Below are positions 5,574 through 14,806 of a stretch of 16,767 nucleotides of DNA, piece by piece; position 1 is the first letter of the stretch; every line of letters starts with the position of its first letter. The translations under genes were made by a program, and so were the position numbers. Source of the DNA: Thermodesulfobacteriales bacterium (GTDB lineage: Bacteria > Desulfobacterota_D > UBA1144 > Nemesobacterales > UBA2774). The stretch spans positions 1-16,767 of the forward strand of contig SPCL01000035.1 in assembly GCA_004525335.1 (NCBI GenBank), in the 5' to 3' direction. The notes beneath the pieces were generated by a model. It made no database searches. It had not been told where the DNA came from and saw only the letters and a list, made by a program, of their open reading frames with translations.

Positions 5574-7961
5574 TCAATTCTCGGCAAACTCAGGGTTTTC
5601 AGAACTCTCTACACTATAAGAGATACTATCCATACGCCCTGAGGAATCAACCACTACTAAATTATGTATGCCCGCTTTGAGTGGCATGAATACTTTTTTA
5701 TCCGGACTTGTGGTTGCAATTAATTTTCCATCCTGATACCAATATAGTGTCTCGACCTCCTCGCTCACACGAGCAGATAGTCTGATTTTTTGGTAGTCAG
5801 AAGGAGTACCTTTTAGAACACGGTAAGGCGTCTTTTGATCAGGTGAAGTTATCGTTGGCGGAAGCTCAGGTGGTATATCCTTACAATGAGAGCTTACAGG
5901 TGGAACATTTTCAAGTGGTTTCCCCTGTACACGCCACCACGCCGTTAACTCAGGAGGATATACGGTAAATACCCTGGCTTCATGTGGGCGCTCAGATAGG
6001 CACTCTCCTATTAGCTGATGCCCCGTTTCTTTATCTATGAATATTCTCTTTGAATAATTATCCTTTGATAACTTTGATACACCGGGGATATATGTAACTT
6101 TCTCTCTCTGAGCGCAGTAACTACTAGGCAGCATGTGGCTTTGTTTGCAAACCTCAATACTTCTCAGATTGAGGTTAGTCGGTTCAGCTACTTTAGAACC
6201 GCCGCCCTCAATAGCTCGGAATAGATCAAACAGTATCGGGCCTGCGTGCTCAGCGCCGGAAATTCCTTTTACTCCGCGTCCGTCAGGGTTTCCCACCCAC
6301 ACGCCAATAGTGTATCTATCCGAATACCCTATAGACCAGGCGTCCCTATGCCCATATGAAGTCCCGGTTTTCCAAGCAACTTCCGGGACATCTTTTGTAA
6401 GTGCCCAACCTCTAGATGGCATGTCCGGTCGTTTGAGTTCGGTTAGAATTTCGGTAATCAAATAGGACGCTTCAGGTGTAATAAGCTCAGCCTCAATCGA
6501 ATTATGCCCGGGTCCTGATACAAATTTGACGGCACGATGCACTCCCCCCTCTGCGAGGGTTGCATAAAGATTTGTAAGATCTAAGAGTGTTACCTCGCCT
6601 GATCCTAATACTAGCGGAAGCCCGTAGCTATTTGTCGGTCGATCTAAAGTTTTAAGTCCTCCACGGAGAAGTAGATCATGAAAATCCTTAAGCCCTACCC
6701 TTGAAAGCAGTCTGACTGCCGGGGCATTAAGAGAGAGTATCAATGCGTTTCTCATTGTGATAGGTCCTCTGTACTTATCGTCATAATTCTCAGCCACATA
6801 TCCGGAGAAGTCAGTAGGGATATCGAGCATGTAAGTATCGGGAATGACAAGTCCTTGATCGAGAGCCAGAGCATAGAGAAAAGGTTTAAGCGCTGAGCCG
6901 GGAGAGCGTCTTGAAACAGCATTATTTACCTGTCCCGAAGAGCTTCTTTCAAAAAAATCACTTGAGCCGATCATTGCCCTTAGCTCACGGCTTTCGTTAT
7001 CAATTACAACAATAGCTAAATTATTGATGCCTTGTGACCTTAAATCACCTATGTGCTTTTTTGCAATGCTGTCTGATAGATGCTGAATCCAAATATCCAG
7101 AGTAGTTTGAATGTTCTCAGAATTGTTGAATTGCTTATAAACAAATTCGGTAAAATGTGGGGCTTTAAAGGGCTGGCTCTTTCGTTTGCTAGGAACCGGT
7201 TTTTCAAGTGCTGATAGAGCCTGTTTAGATGTAAAGACGCCCCTACTCTTAAGCATATTTATTACTTCGTTTCTCTTAGCATGAGCTATTTTGGGATTAC
7301 GGGTCGGATCGTATTTTGTCGGAGAGCGTGGAAGTAGTGTAAGAAGAGCTATCTCGTGAGGCTCAAGCGCACGCGGACTTTTACCAAAATAAAAATATGA
7401 GGCAGCTCCTACTCCTTCAATATTTCCCCCGTATGGTGCTATGTTCAAATAAATCTTAAGGAGCTCATTATCATCATAATGCCATTTCAGCTGAAGCGCT
7501 CTGAAAGCTTCATTGGCCTTGGCGAAAACAGTTCTATTTTTTGGCTCTGAAAGCCGGGCAATCTGCATCGGTATTGTAGACGCTCCGGAGACTACTTGGC
7601 CGGACTTTATATTGGTGTAAAAAGCCCTTCCAATTGCAAGAGGATTTACACCCGGATGAGTGTAAAACCATCTATCCTCAGACTCAATTACCGCACTTAC
7701 AAGTTTTGGGTCAATATCCTTAAGCTCGACTGGAAAGCGCCACTGTTTATCCTTGGGGAAAAAGAATCTAAGAGGATCCCCCTCTTTATCACTAATTATT
7801 ATAGTGGATTCTTTATTTAAATTTTCAGTTGGAAAGGGATATAGATAGTCCAGAAATAGGAATAGCAAGAAACTTCCAACTAAGACTAGAGCAAGTGAGA
7901 AAGTTAGAGCGGCAATCCATTTGGTTTTAACTCCCAATCTGTTTAGGAAGAAAGTTTTCAA
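5574..7961 (-). CDS. pbpC: Penicillin-binding protein 1C (bifunctional class A PBP)
   Basis: An inner-membrane enzyme of 795 residues that polymerises and crosslinks peptidoglycan. A short cytoplasmic tail and one membrane segment (about residues 15-40) precede the glycosyltransferase domain, whose catalytic Glu95 sits in ESEDRWFYTHPGV and which also shows GASTIPMQIARL. The transpeptidase domain has SxxK (Ser356-Lys359 in SPGSALKPF), SxN (Ser410-Asn412) and KTG (531-533). The C-terminal roughly 100 residues form the PBP1C-specific beta domain. All catalytic residues are present; E. coli PBP1C nevertheless shows little transpeptidase activity, so that half is less certain. The start is TTG, chosen because AGGGGA lies six bases upstream and no Met precedes the membrane segment. 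It follows alpha-2-macroglobulin by 23 bases, the conserved order of this pair. Confidence 0.95.
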   Translation of the reverse strand: MKTFFLNRLGVKTKWIAALTFSLALVLVGSFLLFLFLDYLYPFPTENLNKESTIIISDKEGDPLRFFFPKDKQWRFPVELKDIDPKLVSAVIESEDRWFYTHPGVNPLAIGRAFYTNIKSGQVVSGASTIPMQIARLSEPKNRTVFAKANEAFRALQLKWHYDDNELLKIYLNIAPYGGNIEGVGAASYFYFGKSPRALEPHEIALLTLLPRSPTKYDPTRNPKIAHAKRNEVINMLKSRGVFTSKQALSALEKPVPSKRKSQPFKAPHFTEFVYKQFNNSENIQTTLDIWIQHLSDSIAKKHIGDLRSQGINNLAIVVIDNESRELRAMIGSSDFFERSSSGQVNNAVSRRSPGSALKPFLYALALDQGLVIPDTYMLDIPTDFSGYVAENYDDKYRGPITMRNALILSLNAPAVRLLSRVGLKDFHDLLLRGGLKTLDRPTNSYGLPLVLGSGEVTLLDLTNLYATLAEGGVHRAVKFVSGPGHNSIEAELITPEASYLITEILTELKRPDMPSRGWALTKDVPEVAWKTGTSYGHRDAWSIGYSDRYTIGVWVGNPDGRGVKGISGAEHAGPILFDLFRAIEGGGSKVAEPTNLNLRSIEVCKQSHMLPSSYCAQREKVTYIPGVSKLSKDNYSKRIFIDKETGHQLIGECLSERPHEARVFTVYPPELTAWWRVQGKPLENVPPVSSHCKDIPPELPPTITSPDQKTPYRVLKGTPSDYQKIRLSARVSEEVETLYWYQDGKLIATTSPDKKVFMPLKAGIHNLVVVDSSGRMDSISYSVESSENPEFAEN

Positions 7962-7967
7962 GAAAAG

Positions 7968-7973
7968 TCCCCT
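7968..7973 (-). promoter_or_regulatory. Ribosome binding site that fixes the TTG start of pbpC
   Basis: The minus strand reads AGGGGA six bases before TTG 7961-7959. No ATG or GTG alternative exists before the membrane segment, so this site supports the rare TTG start and suggests PBP1C is made at a reduced rate relative to the upstream gene. Confidence 0.55.
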
Positions 7974-7984
7974 ATTGAAGTCAA

Positions 7985-10900
7985 TTAATTCCTAACCTCC
8001 ACTTTAAGGGGCTCCTCCAGTTTTCCTGTAAAACGTATGTTGGGCGAATACATTGCTTCAGCCTGTACAGGGGGAAGAACAAAAACTCCCGGGTTTACTA
8101 CCCTAAGAAGTGAGTAGTAGTTATACCACTTAGCATCAGGAATATCGGTGAATACTAGTATTCTGTCGTCACGAATATCAAGATATTCAGGCTCAATACT
8201 ATCTCCTGTCGCCCAGGTTAGGGTTTCAGTGGTTTTAAGCCTTGGGTTCTCGACTTCAAACCCGGAAGGCAGCAAGTTTTGTATAACCACATTATCCAAA
8301 CGCCCTGCTTCACTTTGAATTTTGGTTTGAAGTACTATGAGATCTCCTTGCTCAATTTGATCTACATTTATCGGAGCGCCGTCTCGTGTTAAGAAAACCC
8401 TTTCAACCTGCAGACCATCCGCCACAGGTTTAAAACCCTTCTTAGTTGGATTACCCCTGGTGATCAAGGAGAAAAAAGCGCTTCCATTTTGATAGCCTTC
8501 ATCCATCTTAATTCTGAGAGATCCATCACCTTGAAGACCGGTTAGGGTTAGCATTTTATCACTTGAAAATGATCCTATCTCTTTATCTCCCAAATAAACC
8601 TTTCCGGAATATGAGGCAGATTCAGATTGTTTTTTGATGAATTCACCAATTGCAAGCAAAGCAAAAGAGCTTTCCTGAGTTGTCCAGTATTGGTTTATTT
8701 GCGCGTCCCTTGAGAGACGATCTACGAGTTCAGGCACTCTGGGATCATCGGGGTTCACTTCAAGAATGGCTAGAAGCAAAATTGCTCTATTTCTAATAGT
8801 GGAGTTGAAATTTCCTCCGGTCTGACGCTCTACTTGCTCCACATCTTTTATGCCTGCGAGTAAATCATCAAATGCCCCGGTGTCACCTTGTGAAGCATAT
8901 GCTCCAGCGAGGAAAGCTCTGGACTCCGCGGTCAGGTCGTCTATATGGCGCTCTCTTATAAAATCCATAGTGCTGAGATCAGCTTGCCCCTCACGGCTTA
9001 AAACATAGAGCGCATAAACCACCCTCTCAAGCTCGCCTGTGCCGTAAGACTGCTTAGCTCTAGTTTCATTTTTTAAGAAACTGATAGCGCCAGAATATAC
9101 TGACTCCTGAATGTAGAATCCCGCCCTTTTTGCCTCTACAAGAAAATGGGACGCATAAATGCTCGCCCAAGGATCTACATCCTGTGAACCCGGCCAGAGC
9201 GAAAAACCGCCCCCGCTTACCTGCATGCCGCTGATACGTCTTATCCCGTCCTGCACCATAGCTTCAGGGTCAGAATCTTTAAATATTTCGGGATAAAGCT
9301 CCTTGGCAATTTCAGACATATATATGAGTGGAAAGATTTTTGATGTGGTCTGTTCCAGACATCCAAACGGGTAACCGAGTAAATATTCAAGCTTCCCTGA
9401 GAACTGAATCAAAGGAAGTTTGCTTATAGAGATCTCTCTTGAGAGTGTGCCGGGTCGATAATTGTCTTTATTTACAAGATCAAATACAGTTTCGGCAGAA
9501 CTAATTCGCCCTACACCCTCGGATGTGGATTTTGGCAAGTCGGGAAGTACGGGAACATCAATTGAAACTTGAGACGACTCAGCATTTCCGGAAGCTTTAA
9601 AGGTAAGTTTTACTGCACCTGTGGTATCTGATGAATCTAGTTCAAAGTAAACTGTTTTTTCAGCACCTTTGGGAATCTCTAGATTTAGTTCAGCATTAGT
9701 AGCTTTAACAGAATTATCCTTATCACTGTCATTAATTTCATATTTCCTCACAGTCACCGGCCCTTCTGAAAGCAGATTCACTTTAATACTTCCGTCACTT
9801 CCGGTATCGTTTCTGACTGAGACTGGCAAGACTACTTTATCATTTAAAGATATGAATCTCGGTACTGTTGGAAGTATTACTATCGGAGATTTTACTCTGG
9901 TATAGGCATCGGAAGAACCAAATTGTTTACCCTTTATAGCAGTTGCCATAATACGGAGCGCGCCTTGAAATTCCGGCACATCGAATTCAACTTTTGCTAC
10001 GCCTTCTTCATCTGCTTGAAGAACAGAGGACCAGAAAGCTACAGGCTTAACTCTTCTAATCCCTTGAGTGCTAAGGAACTGAAGCTCTCTCTTTGCTGCA
10101 AATCCTCCCCCAGGTTGAGACTTTTCTAGAGCAACATCTGGAAGGAGAAGTGAGAAAGTGTCATAGGACTTTACAACTAAGGCCAATTTTTTGTAGAAGA
10201 AGGTAAAGGGATCGGCACTCTTTTGATCTATAAGCTGAAGTATCCCTTCATCAACTGCGGCTATAGTGACCGAGGCTTGAGCCACAGTCTTAACACTTAT
10301 GTTGAGTGGATTAAGTGGTCTTATTTCTTTAGGCGCGGTTATTTCAATATCCATCTTATTGGAGATTCTATCTACGTTAATAGCTATAGCGCCGAAGGCT
10401 CTTGCGGCTGAGCCCGGCTCTAAATCTTTTACACTCCTGATCAAGGTTGCAGTTACGTATGAATTAGGTCTGTATTGCTCATTTACCGGGATCGGGATAG
10501 TTGCGGTATTGCCGTCCATAGTGTGTGTTTGAGTATAGTAAATGTCATCTCGTTCCACTGTTATGAGAAGCTCTCCTGAAAATGGCGCCCTTACTTGAAC
10601 AGTTGCAGTTTCAGCGGGCATGTACTCTTCTTTCTCAAGATCAAGCTCTATCCTAGCCGGGTTTTTAAGTGCCCAAGGGGAAAATCCCCAACCGCTCGCA
10701 TAGAACTGAATCTGTGTAGATGCTCCACCCAAAGGATCTGACAATGTAACCCTGTAGCTTCCAAACTCTGGCGGCGTGAAAGTGAATGTGCCCTTTTCTA
10801 AGCCATTATCTATTACTTTTGAATCAATTAATGCACTGTCCCGTTCTGACTCGTATTTATAGTTCCCTGAGGCAGTTTTCCTGAGCACTGTGTTCCATGT

Positions 10901-13501
10901 GTCTTTTAAAAGCTCAGCTTTTAAAGCACCGGTTTTTACTTCTACCGTTTTGCCCGTTTTGCCATCTTTTTCTGACAATGCAACGAACTCGAACTCAACT
11001 TCTTGTCCCGGCTCTGCATATTTATCAGGTTCGACTTCCTTAATCCCTAGATAGTAGGGATATGGATCTACATTCACCATCCTTCTTGAAGTTACACCCC
11101 GCCCTCCAGTTTCCTGCACACGGGCTGTGATTTGAGCCTGAAGCGAAGAAGGTGGTCTCAGACCATCTGGGATATCTAGACTAAACGAAGTAGAGCCTTC
11201 TTGATTTAGCTTGCCATCATGTTTGAAAATTTCTCTTGATTTAAATTTTCTATCTTCATTTGTAAAGACATAGCCTTTGTAGCTTTCCGGCAAAAACGGA
11301 CGCTCAACCAGATCAACACTTGTCTCAACAGCAAGATTAGATGCCGGGGGGCCGAACAAGTATGAGCTACTTACTTCATAGCTAAGTTGCTGGCCAATTT
11401 GAACAACATCACTTTCAGGATTTATTTTGACCTTTATTCTGTCTGGAATAAATTCTTCAACTTGGAAATCGTACTGGCCTATTAAGCTATCGCCAATAAG
11501 TATTTCGAGAACATAATTACCTGTGGCAGCAAAATCCGGAAGGGGTATTTCAAAGGACAATATGCCTTCATTGTTAGGAGTTTCCTTAAATGTTTTTAAG
11601 ACCCTGCCTCTAGGATCTGTTTGTTTGAGAATTACCGGCATGGATTTTGGCTTATTGAGATTGAGATCTCTAATAATTGCAATTCCCCTAACGGTCTCTC
11701 CAGGTCTATAGATATCTCTTTCGCCATATGCAAAGGCCGTATAACCTTTCTCTGACGGATAAGCCCCGCCGACATCGAGACCGGAAGTATCAATCTCCAT
11801 AGTTTCAAAAAGAAGAAAGCTAAAATCGTCCCCTTTTTTTACCTGCACCATATAGGGGTTTTGCTTCTCAAATAATTTCTTTGTGCCGCTTAACTTGTAT
11901 ATGCCGCTTGCATCAGTAATACCGCTTTTAATCACTTGATTCTGCTCACTGATGATATTCACCTCTGCGCCACTAATCGGGTCTAAGTCTGAGAAAGATG
12001 ATGTCCAGACAAGAAAGTCATCTTGGCCTTTTTTACTTACTATCCCTATATCCGTGATGAGAACCCATCTCTGCACTCCCTGATATTGCCCTTCTGCAAT
12101 GATACCAACTTGATATAACCCTGGCTGATCCTGTGGAATATATTTTTTAAGATCTATAACAGTATCAATTTCCTGATTTAGTTTGCTATCAATCTTAATG
12201 TTTTGCATTTCTGTTATACGGTCGCCAAAATAATTGCCGATTGAGCCCTGATAATATTCGTCTCTCCATACTGAATAGCCATATGATTGAAAAAGAAAGG
12301 AGAGATTGTTCAGAAAGACGCGGTCAATATTAATCGAGATCTTTTCTACATTTATAGTTTTAAGGTTAAGAGCTTGAGTTCCTTTAGAGTCTAGAAACAT
12401 TCCAGCGCTTTCAAACTCAACACTAGGGCTGAGATTTGAAAAGCTTACATCTTTAGAATATTGCTCTTGAAGCCCCGCGTCATCTACAGCAGGAAGACCT
12501 TTCTCGATATTGAGCTTGTAAGCCCCTCCAGGTTTAAAATTGCCCTTCAAAATGAGCCTGTTTTGAATCCTTTGGATTTTGTATTTCGCACCAGGCACAA
12601 CGGATATGTAATCAGAAGCTATGTCGGGGCTTACGGCGGAAGAGAAGGAAATAGTAATTGAGGATTCTGGAAATTTGGCTTTAGGATCTACATTTCTTAT
12701 AACCAAATTGTCCTTTGAGCCAAGAAGTATAGTCTCTCTAAAATCCTCTCCCAGGGGAACATTACCATCAGCCGATGTTAAATCGCCGAGTATTTCGAGT
12801 TGCAAATCCCTCTCATTTTTAGTTTTTTCAACAGGCCCACTTTCCCATTTAATTGTGGTATCCCAATAGTTTGTTATGAGTTTTATTGGGACCTCTTTAT
12901 CACCCGAGGTTCCGTCGTAGAGTTTTATTTTCCTAACCAGAACCCCAGGATCGACAGAGTAATTAAATCTTAAAGTGCCGTTTAAAATTACGGTGTTTTT
13001 CTTATCTACCGTAGGTTCCTCGTCTATTGTAGATTGCTCGACCTGGAATTTGTCCGTCCTTATTTCAAACTCTTTTTTACCGCTTAAAGTTTGTCCTTCT
13101 TTTAAAAAGAGATCGGGTAATAGAGTTATGCTGTAGTCTGTTGCGATATTAAATCTTCCGGAGGGCTGAAAACGAAGCGTATTCGGGCTTATCCAAGTCC
13201 ATGAACCGCTTATAGAAGGGGTTATTTTCCCAGGATCACGACCCAGTACCCCCCCACTTTCTCCGACTGGATGATTAAAGATAAAGTCCACAAATTCGTT
13301 ATTCTCTTTATCGAACTTTACTTCAACTACCGATACTTTTTCACCACCGGAGGGGTTTGAGACAATGGAAACTTTATCCTGACGTAGGTTATTTGTTAAT
13401 AGAAAACCCATCACAAGAACTATCAACACAAGTAGCACAATAGCTACATTCTTAGGGTCTCCAATTAATTCTTTGTTGCTATTATTTGTGGGATTAGCCA
13501 T
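7985..13501 (-). CDS. Bacterial alpha-2-macroglobulin (thioester protease trap)
   Basis: A giant periplasmic protein of 1838 residues of the bacterial alpha-2-macroglobulin (YfhM-like) family. Proteases cut a bait region, and the exposed thioester then traps them. The thioester is intact: YPFGCLEQ with Cys1381 and Gln1384. The MG-domain signature YRPGETV is at 598-604, and the last part (FVLPPVQAEAMYSPNIRF) is the usual C-terminal MG10-like domain; residues about 1360-1650 form the helical thioester domain. Unlike E. coli YfhM there is no lipobox: an uncleaved hydrophobic helix (about 18-36, no Cys) follows a polar stretch, so it is likely anchored in the inner membrane by the N-terminus. It is longer than E. 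coli's 1653 residues. AGAGAGGG precedes the ATG, and a TATAAT lies about 40 bases upstream. It heads an operon with PBP1C, its known partner. Confidence 0.95.
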   Translation of the reverse strand: MANPTNNSNKELIGDPKNVAIVLLVLIVLVMGFLLTNNLRQDKVSIVSNPSGGEKVSVVEVKFDKENNEFVDFIFNHPVGESGGVLGRDPGKITPSISGSWTWISPNTLRFQPSGRFNIATDYSITLLPDLFLKEGQTLSGKKEFEIRTDKFQVEQSTIDEEPTVDKKNTVILNGTLRFNYSVDPGVLVRKIKLYDGTSGDKEVPIKLITNYWDTTIKWESGPVEKTKNERDLQLEILGDLTSADGNVPLGEDFRETILLGSKDNLVIRNVDPKAKFPESSITISFSSAVSPDIASDYISVVPGAKYKIQRIQNRLILKGNFKPGGAYKLNIEKGLPAVDDAGLQEQYSKDVSFSNLSPSVEFESAGMFLDSKGTQALNLKTINVEKISINIDRVFLNNLSFLFQSYGYSVWRDEYYQGSIGNYFGDRITEMQNIKIDSKLNQEIDTVIDLKKYIPQDQPGLYQVGIIAEGQYQGVQRWVLITDIGIVSKKGQDDFLVWTSSFSDLDPISGAEVNIISEQNQVIKSGITDASGIYKLSGTKKLFEKQNPYMVQVKKGDDFSFLLFETMEIDTSGLDVGGAYPSEKGYTAFAYGERDIYRPGETVRGIAIIRDLNLNKPKSMPVILKQTDPRGRVLKTFKETPNNEGILSFEIPLPDFAATGNYVLEILIGDSLIGQYDFQVEEFIPDRIKVKINPESDVVQIGQQLSYEVSSSYLFGPPASNLAVETSVDLVERPFLPESYKGYVFTNEDRKFKSREIFKHDGKLNQEGSTSFSLDIPDGLRPPSSLQAQITARVQETGGRGVTSRRMVNVDPYPYYLGIKEVEPDKYAEPGQEVEFEFVALSEKDGKTGKTVEVKTGALKAELLKDTWNTVLRKTASGNYKYESERDSALIDSKVIDNGLEKGTFTFTPPEFGSYRVTLSDPLGGASTQIQFYASGWGFSPWALKNPARIELDLEKEEYMPAETATVQVRAPFSGELLITVERDDIYYTQTHTMDGNTATIPIPVNEQYRPNSYVTATLIRSVKDLEPGSAARAFGAIAINVDRISNKMDIEITAPKEIRPLNPLNISVKTVAQASVTIAAVDEGILQLIDQKSADPFTFFYKKLALVVKSYDTFSLLLPDVALEKSQPGGGFAAKRELQFLSTQGIRRVKPVAFWSSVLQADEEGVAKVEFDVPEFQGALRIMATAIKGKQFGSSDAYTRVKSPIVILPTVPRFISLNDKVVLPVSVRNDTGSDGSIKVNLLSEGPVTVRKYEINDSDKDNSVKATNAELNLEIPKGAEKTVYFELDSSDTTGAVKLTFKASGNAESSQVSIDVPVLPDLPKSTSEGVGRISSAETVFDLVNKDNYRPGTLSREISISKLPLIQFSGKLEYLLGYPFGCLEQTTSKIFPLIYMSEIAKELYPEIFKDSDPEAMVQDGIRRISGMQVSGGGFSLWPGSQDVDPWASIYASHFLVEAKRAGFYIQESVYSGAISFLKNETRAKQSYGTGELERVVYALYVLSREGQADLSTMDFIRERHIDDLTAESRAFLAGAYASQGDTGAFDDLLAGIKDVEQVERQTGGNFNSTIRNRAILLLAILEVNPDDPRVPELVDRLSRDAQINQYWTTQESSFALLAIGEFIKKQSESASYSGKVYLGDKEIGSFSSDKMLTLTGLQGDGSLRIKMDEGYQNGSAFFSLITRGNPTKKGFKPVADGLQVERVFLTRDGAPINVDQIEQGDLIVLQTKIQSEAGRLDNVVIQNLLPSGFEVENPRLKTTETLTWATGDSIEPEYLDIRDDRILVFTDIPDAKWYNYYSLLRVVNPGVFVLPPVQAEAMYSPNIRFTGKLEEPLKVEVRN

Positions 13502-13539
13502 CTATAAACCCTCTCTTTTGGAAGTAGTAATTGTTATCT

Positions 13540-13545
13540 ATTATA
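13540..13545 (-). promoter_or_regulatory. Probable -10 element of the alpha-2-macroglobulin operon
   Basis: The minus strand has a perfect TATAAT about 40 bases before the start codon, which would give a leader of roughly 30 bases. The -35 positions are AT-rich and match poorly (CAGAAT at 17 bases), so an activator or alternative sigma factor may be involved; this is only an inference. Confidence 0.4.
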
Positions 13546-13637
13546 TCTTCATTTTAATTGAAATTCTGTTAAATAAATTTCATTATTATTCCCTCTCTAC
13601 TAGACAGTAAATCAAGCACTATAAAACTTGCTCCATA

Positions 13638-13666
13638 TTGATAATATTTTAATCTCCATCCATAAT
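13638..13666 (+). promoter_or_regulatory. Sigma-70-like promoter of the SDR gene
   Basis: TTGATA (13638-13643), a 17-base spacer and CATAAT (13661-13666), each five of six consensus bases. Transcription would start near 13673, about 26 bases before the ATG, and the leader contains AAGGA (13685-13689). Confidence 0.5.
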
Positions 13667-13698
13667 ATCTTTCCTCATACCAAAAAGGATGAACACTT

Positions 13699-14463
13699 AT
13701 GAAACTCAAAAACAAAATCGCCTTAATTACGGGAGGCGGGACAGGTATCGGGAAAGCTACCGCTTTTCTATTCGCAAAAGAAGGAGCGAGAGTAGTTATC
13801 ACCGGACGTAGGGAACAAATTTTACAAGGAGCTGTCATTGAAGCTAAAACGGAAAACCTGGAAATTGAGTATTTAGTAAGCGACGTATCAGAAGAAAAAG
13901 ATTGTAAAGCTGCAGTCGATTATACCGTGAGCAAATTCGGACGCATTGACATACTGTTTAATAATGCCGGTGTTTCATACATGGGTATAACTCATGAGAC
14001 CAGTACAGAGCTATGGGACAAAACATTCGATATTAATGTCAAAGGCATCTACCTTATGTCAAAATATGCGATTCCATATATGATAGAAGAAAAATCAGGC
14101 TGCATTGTGAATAATTCTTCAATACTTGGACTAAAAGCCTCTCCCGCTGGTTTTGCAGCTTATAGCTCTTCTAAAGGCGCAGTAAATCAACTTACACGGA
14201 GCATGGCTCTCGAATATGCCGATAAAGGAATTCGTGTTAATGGAATTTGTCCGGGAACTATATACACGCCAATGATGGATGATTTATTTGATAAGTGGAG
14301 TGATAGAGAAGTTGGTGAGAAACGATACATCTCTGTTCACCCGATTGGACGTCTTGCGCAGCCAGAGGAAATTGCTCATGCCGTGTTATTTCTTTGCGAT
14401 GACAATATTAAATTTATGACCGGCACGATGCTTTCAGTAGATGGAGGAATGAGTGCTAAATAA
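13699..14463 (+). CDS. Short-chain dehydrogenase/reductase, classical SDR
   Basis: A cytoplasmic NAD(P)-dependent oxidoreductase of 254 residues, the normal classical SDR size. The Rossmann cofactor motif TGGGTGIG is at 11-18, NNAG at 88-91, the catalytic Ser at about 141, and the YxxxK pair is Tyr155-Lys159, with CPGTIYTPM (184-192) and the C-terminal SVDGGMSAK. TGRRE after the second strand (about 35-39) puts an Arg where NADP-preferring members carry one, so NADP(H) is more likely than NAD. The substrate cannot be read from sequence: family members include FabG, glucose dehydrogenase and 3-hydroxy-acid or steroid dehydrogenases. It stands alone, divergent from the alpha-2-macroglobulin operon. 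The start is supported by AAGGA nine bases upstream and a promoter. Confidence 0.92.
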   Translation: MKLKNKIALITGGGTGIGKATAFLFAKEGARVVITGRREQILQGAVIEAKTENLEIEYLVSDVSEEKDCKAAVDYTVSKFGRIDILFNNAGVSYMGITHETSTELWDKTFDINVKGIYLMSKYAIPYMIEEKSGCIVNNSSILGLKASPAGFAAYSSSKGAVNQLTRSMALEYADKGIRVNGICPGTIYTPMMDDLFDKWSDREVGEKRYISVHPIGRLAQPEEIAHAVLFLCDDNIKFMTGTMLSVDGGMSAK

Positions 14464-14806
14464 ACTAAACAGACCTCTCAACGAGAGCTTAATACTTTAG
14501 TAGTACTATCCATAATTATCTAAGCCTTTTATCGATGCACAAATTAAACCTTGCTAGAGCACAACAGAATAGTCTAACATCTAATTAGAGAGATACGGGT
14601 TCAGCGCAGATTTCATTGTGCGAATTTCCTTTATTCCTCTTAAAGTTTATTTTGGTATTTTTACTGAATTTTGCCTTTTGCTTCTCTTAAGCCCTCCTGT
14701 GTCTGATCTTCAGTATGGGAGGGCATTTTTTATTCAATCGAGAGCCTATCTTTGCATTGCAGCCTTTTTATCCATTACACATTCAAAGACTTCATGCTTT
14801 AAAGAC
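14464..14806. other. 343-base intergenic region between SDR and acetyltransferase genes
   Basis: An AT-rich stretch with no convincing gene. Just after the SDR stop a small hairpin (CTCTC 14475-14479, loop AAC, GAGAG 14483-14487) lacks a T-run. Nothing else is recognisable until a strong rho-independent terminator at 14691-14731. The roughly 230 bases between SDR stop and terminator could be a long 3' leader-like tail or hide a small RNA; I see no clear promoter for one. Open frames here (such as 14618-14848) have no ribosome binding site. Confidence 0.5.
14691..14731 (+). terminator. Strong rho-independent terminator
   Basis: Stem GCCCTCC (14691-14697) pairs exactly with GGAGGGC (14718-14724), followed by a run of six T (14726-14731 region). 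The 20-base loop contains an inner stem CTGA/TCAG (14703-14706 with 14710-14713), giving a two-tier hairpin. The T-run makes it a plus-strand terminator; on the minus strand, after the same stem, the bases are TTAAGAGAAG, a poor tail. It probably ends the SDR transcript or an unannotated small RNA. Confidence 0.75.

Noticed and set aside
6133..6465. Plus-strand frame of 110 residues inside PBP1C
   Set aside because: Lies wholly within the conserved transpeptidase region on the other strand; no start signal and composition typical of antisense shadow.
13569..13838. Minus-strand frame of 89 residues between the alpha-2-macroglobulin and SDR genes
   Set aside because: Overlaps the SDR N-terminus in antisense and crosses its promoter; no ribosome binding site.
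14591..14614. GGTTCAG tRNA T-loop-like sequence
   Set aside because: No matching acceptor stem, anticodon arm or CCA end around it; a chance heptamer.
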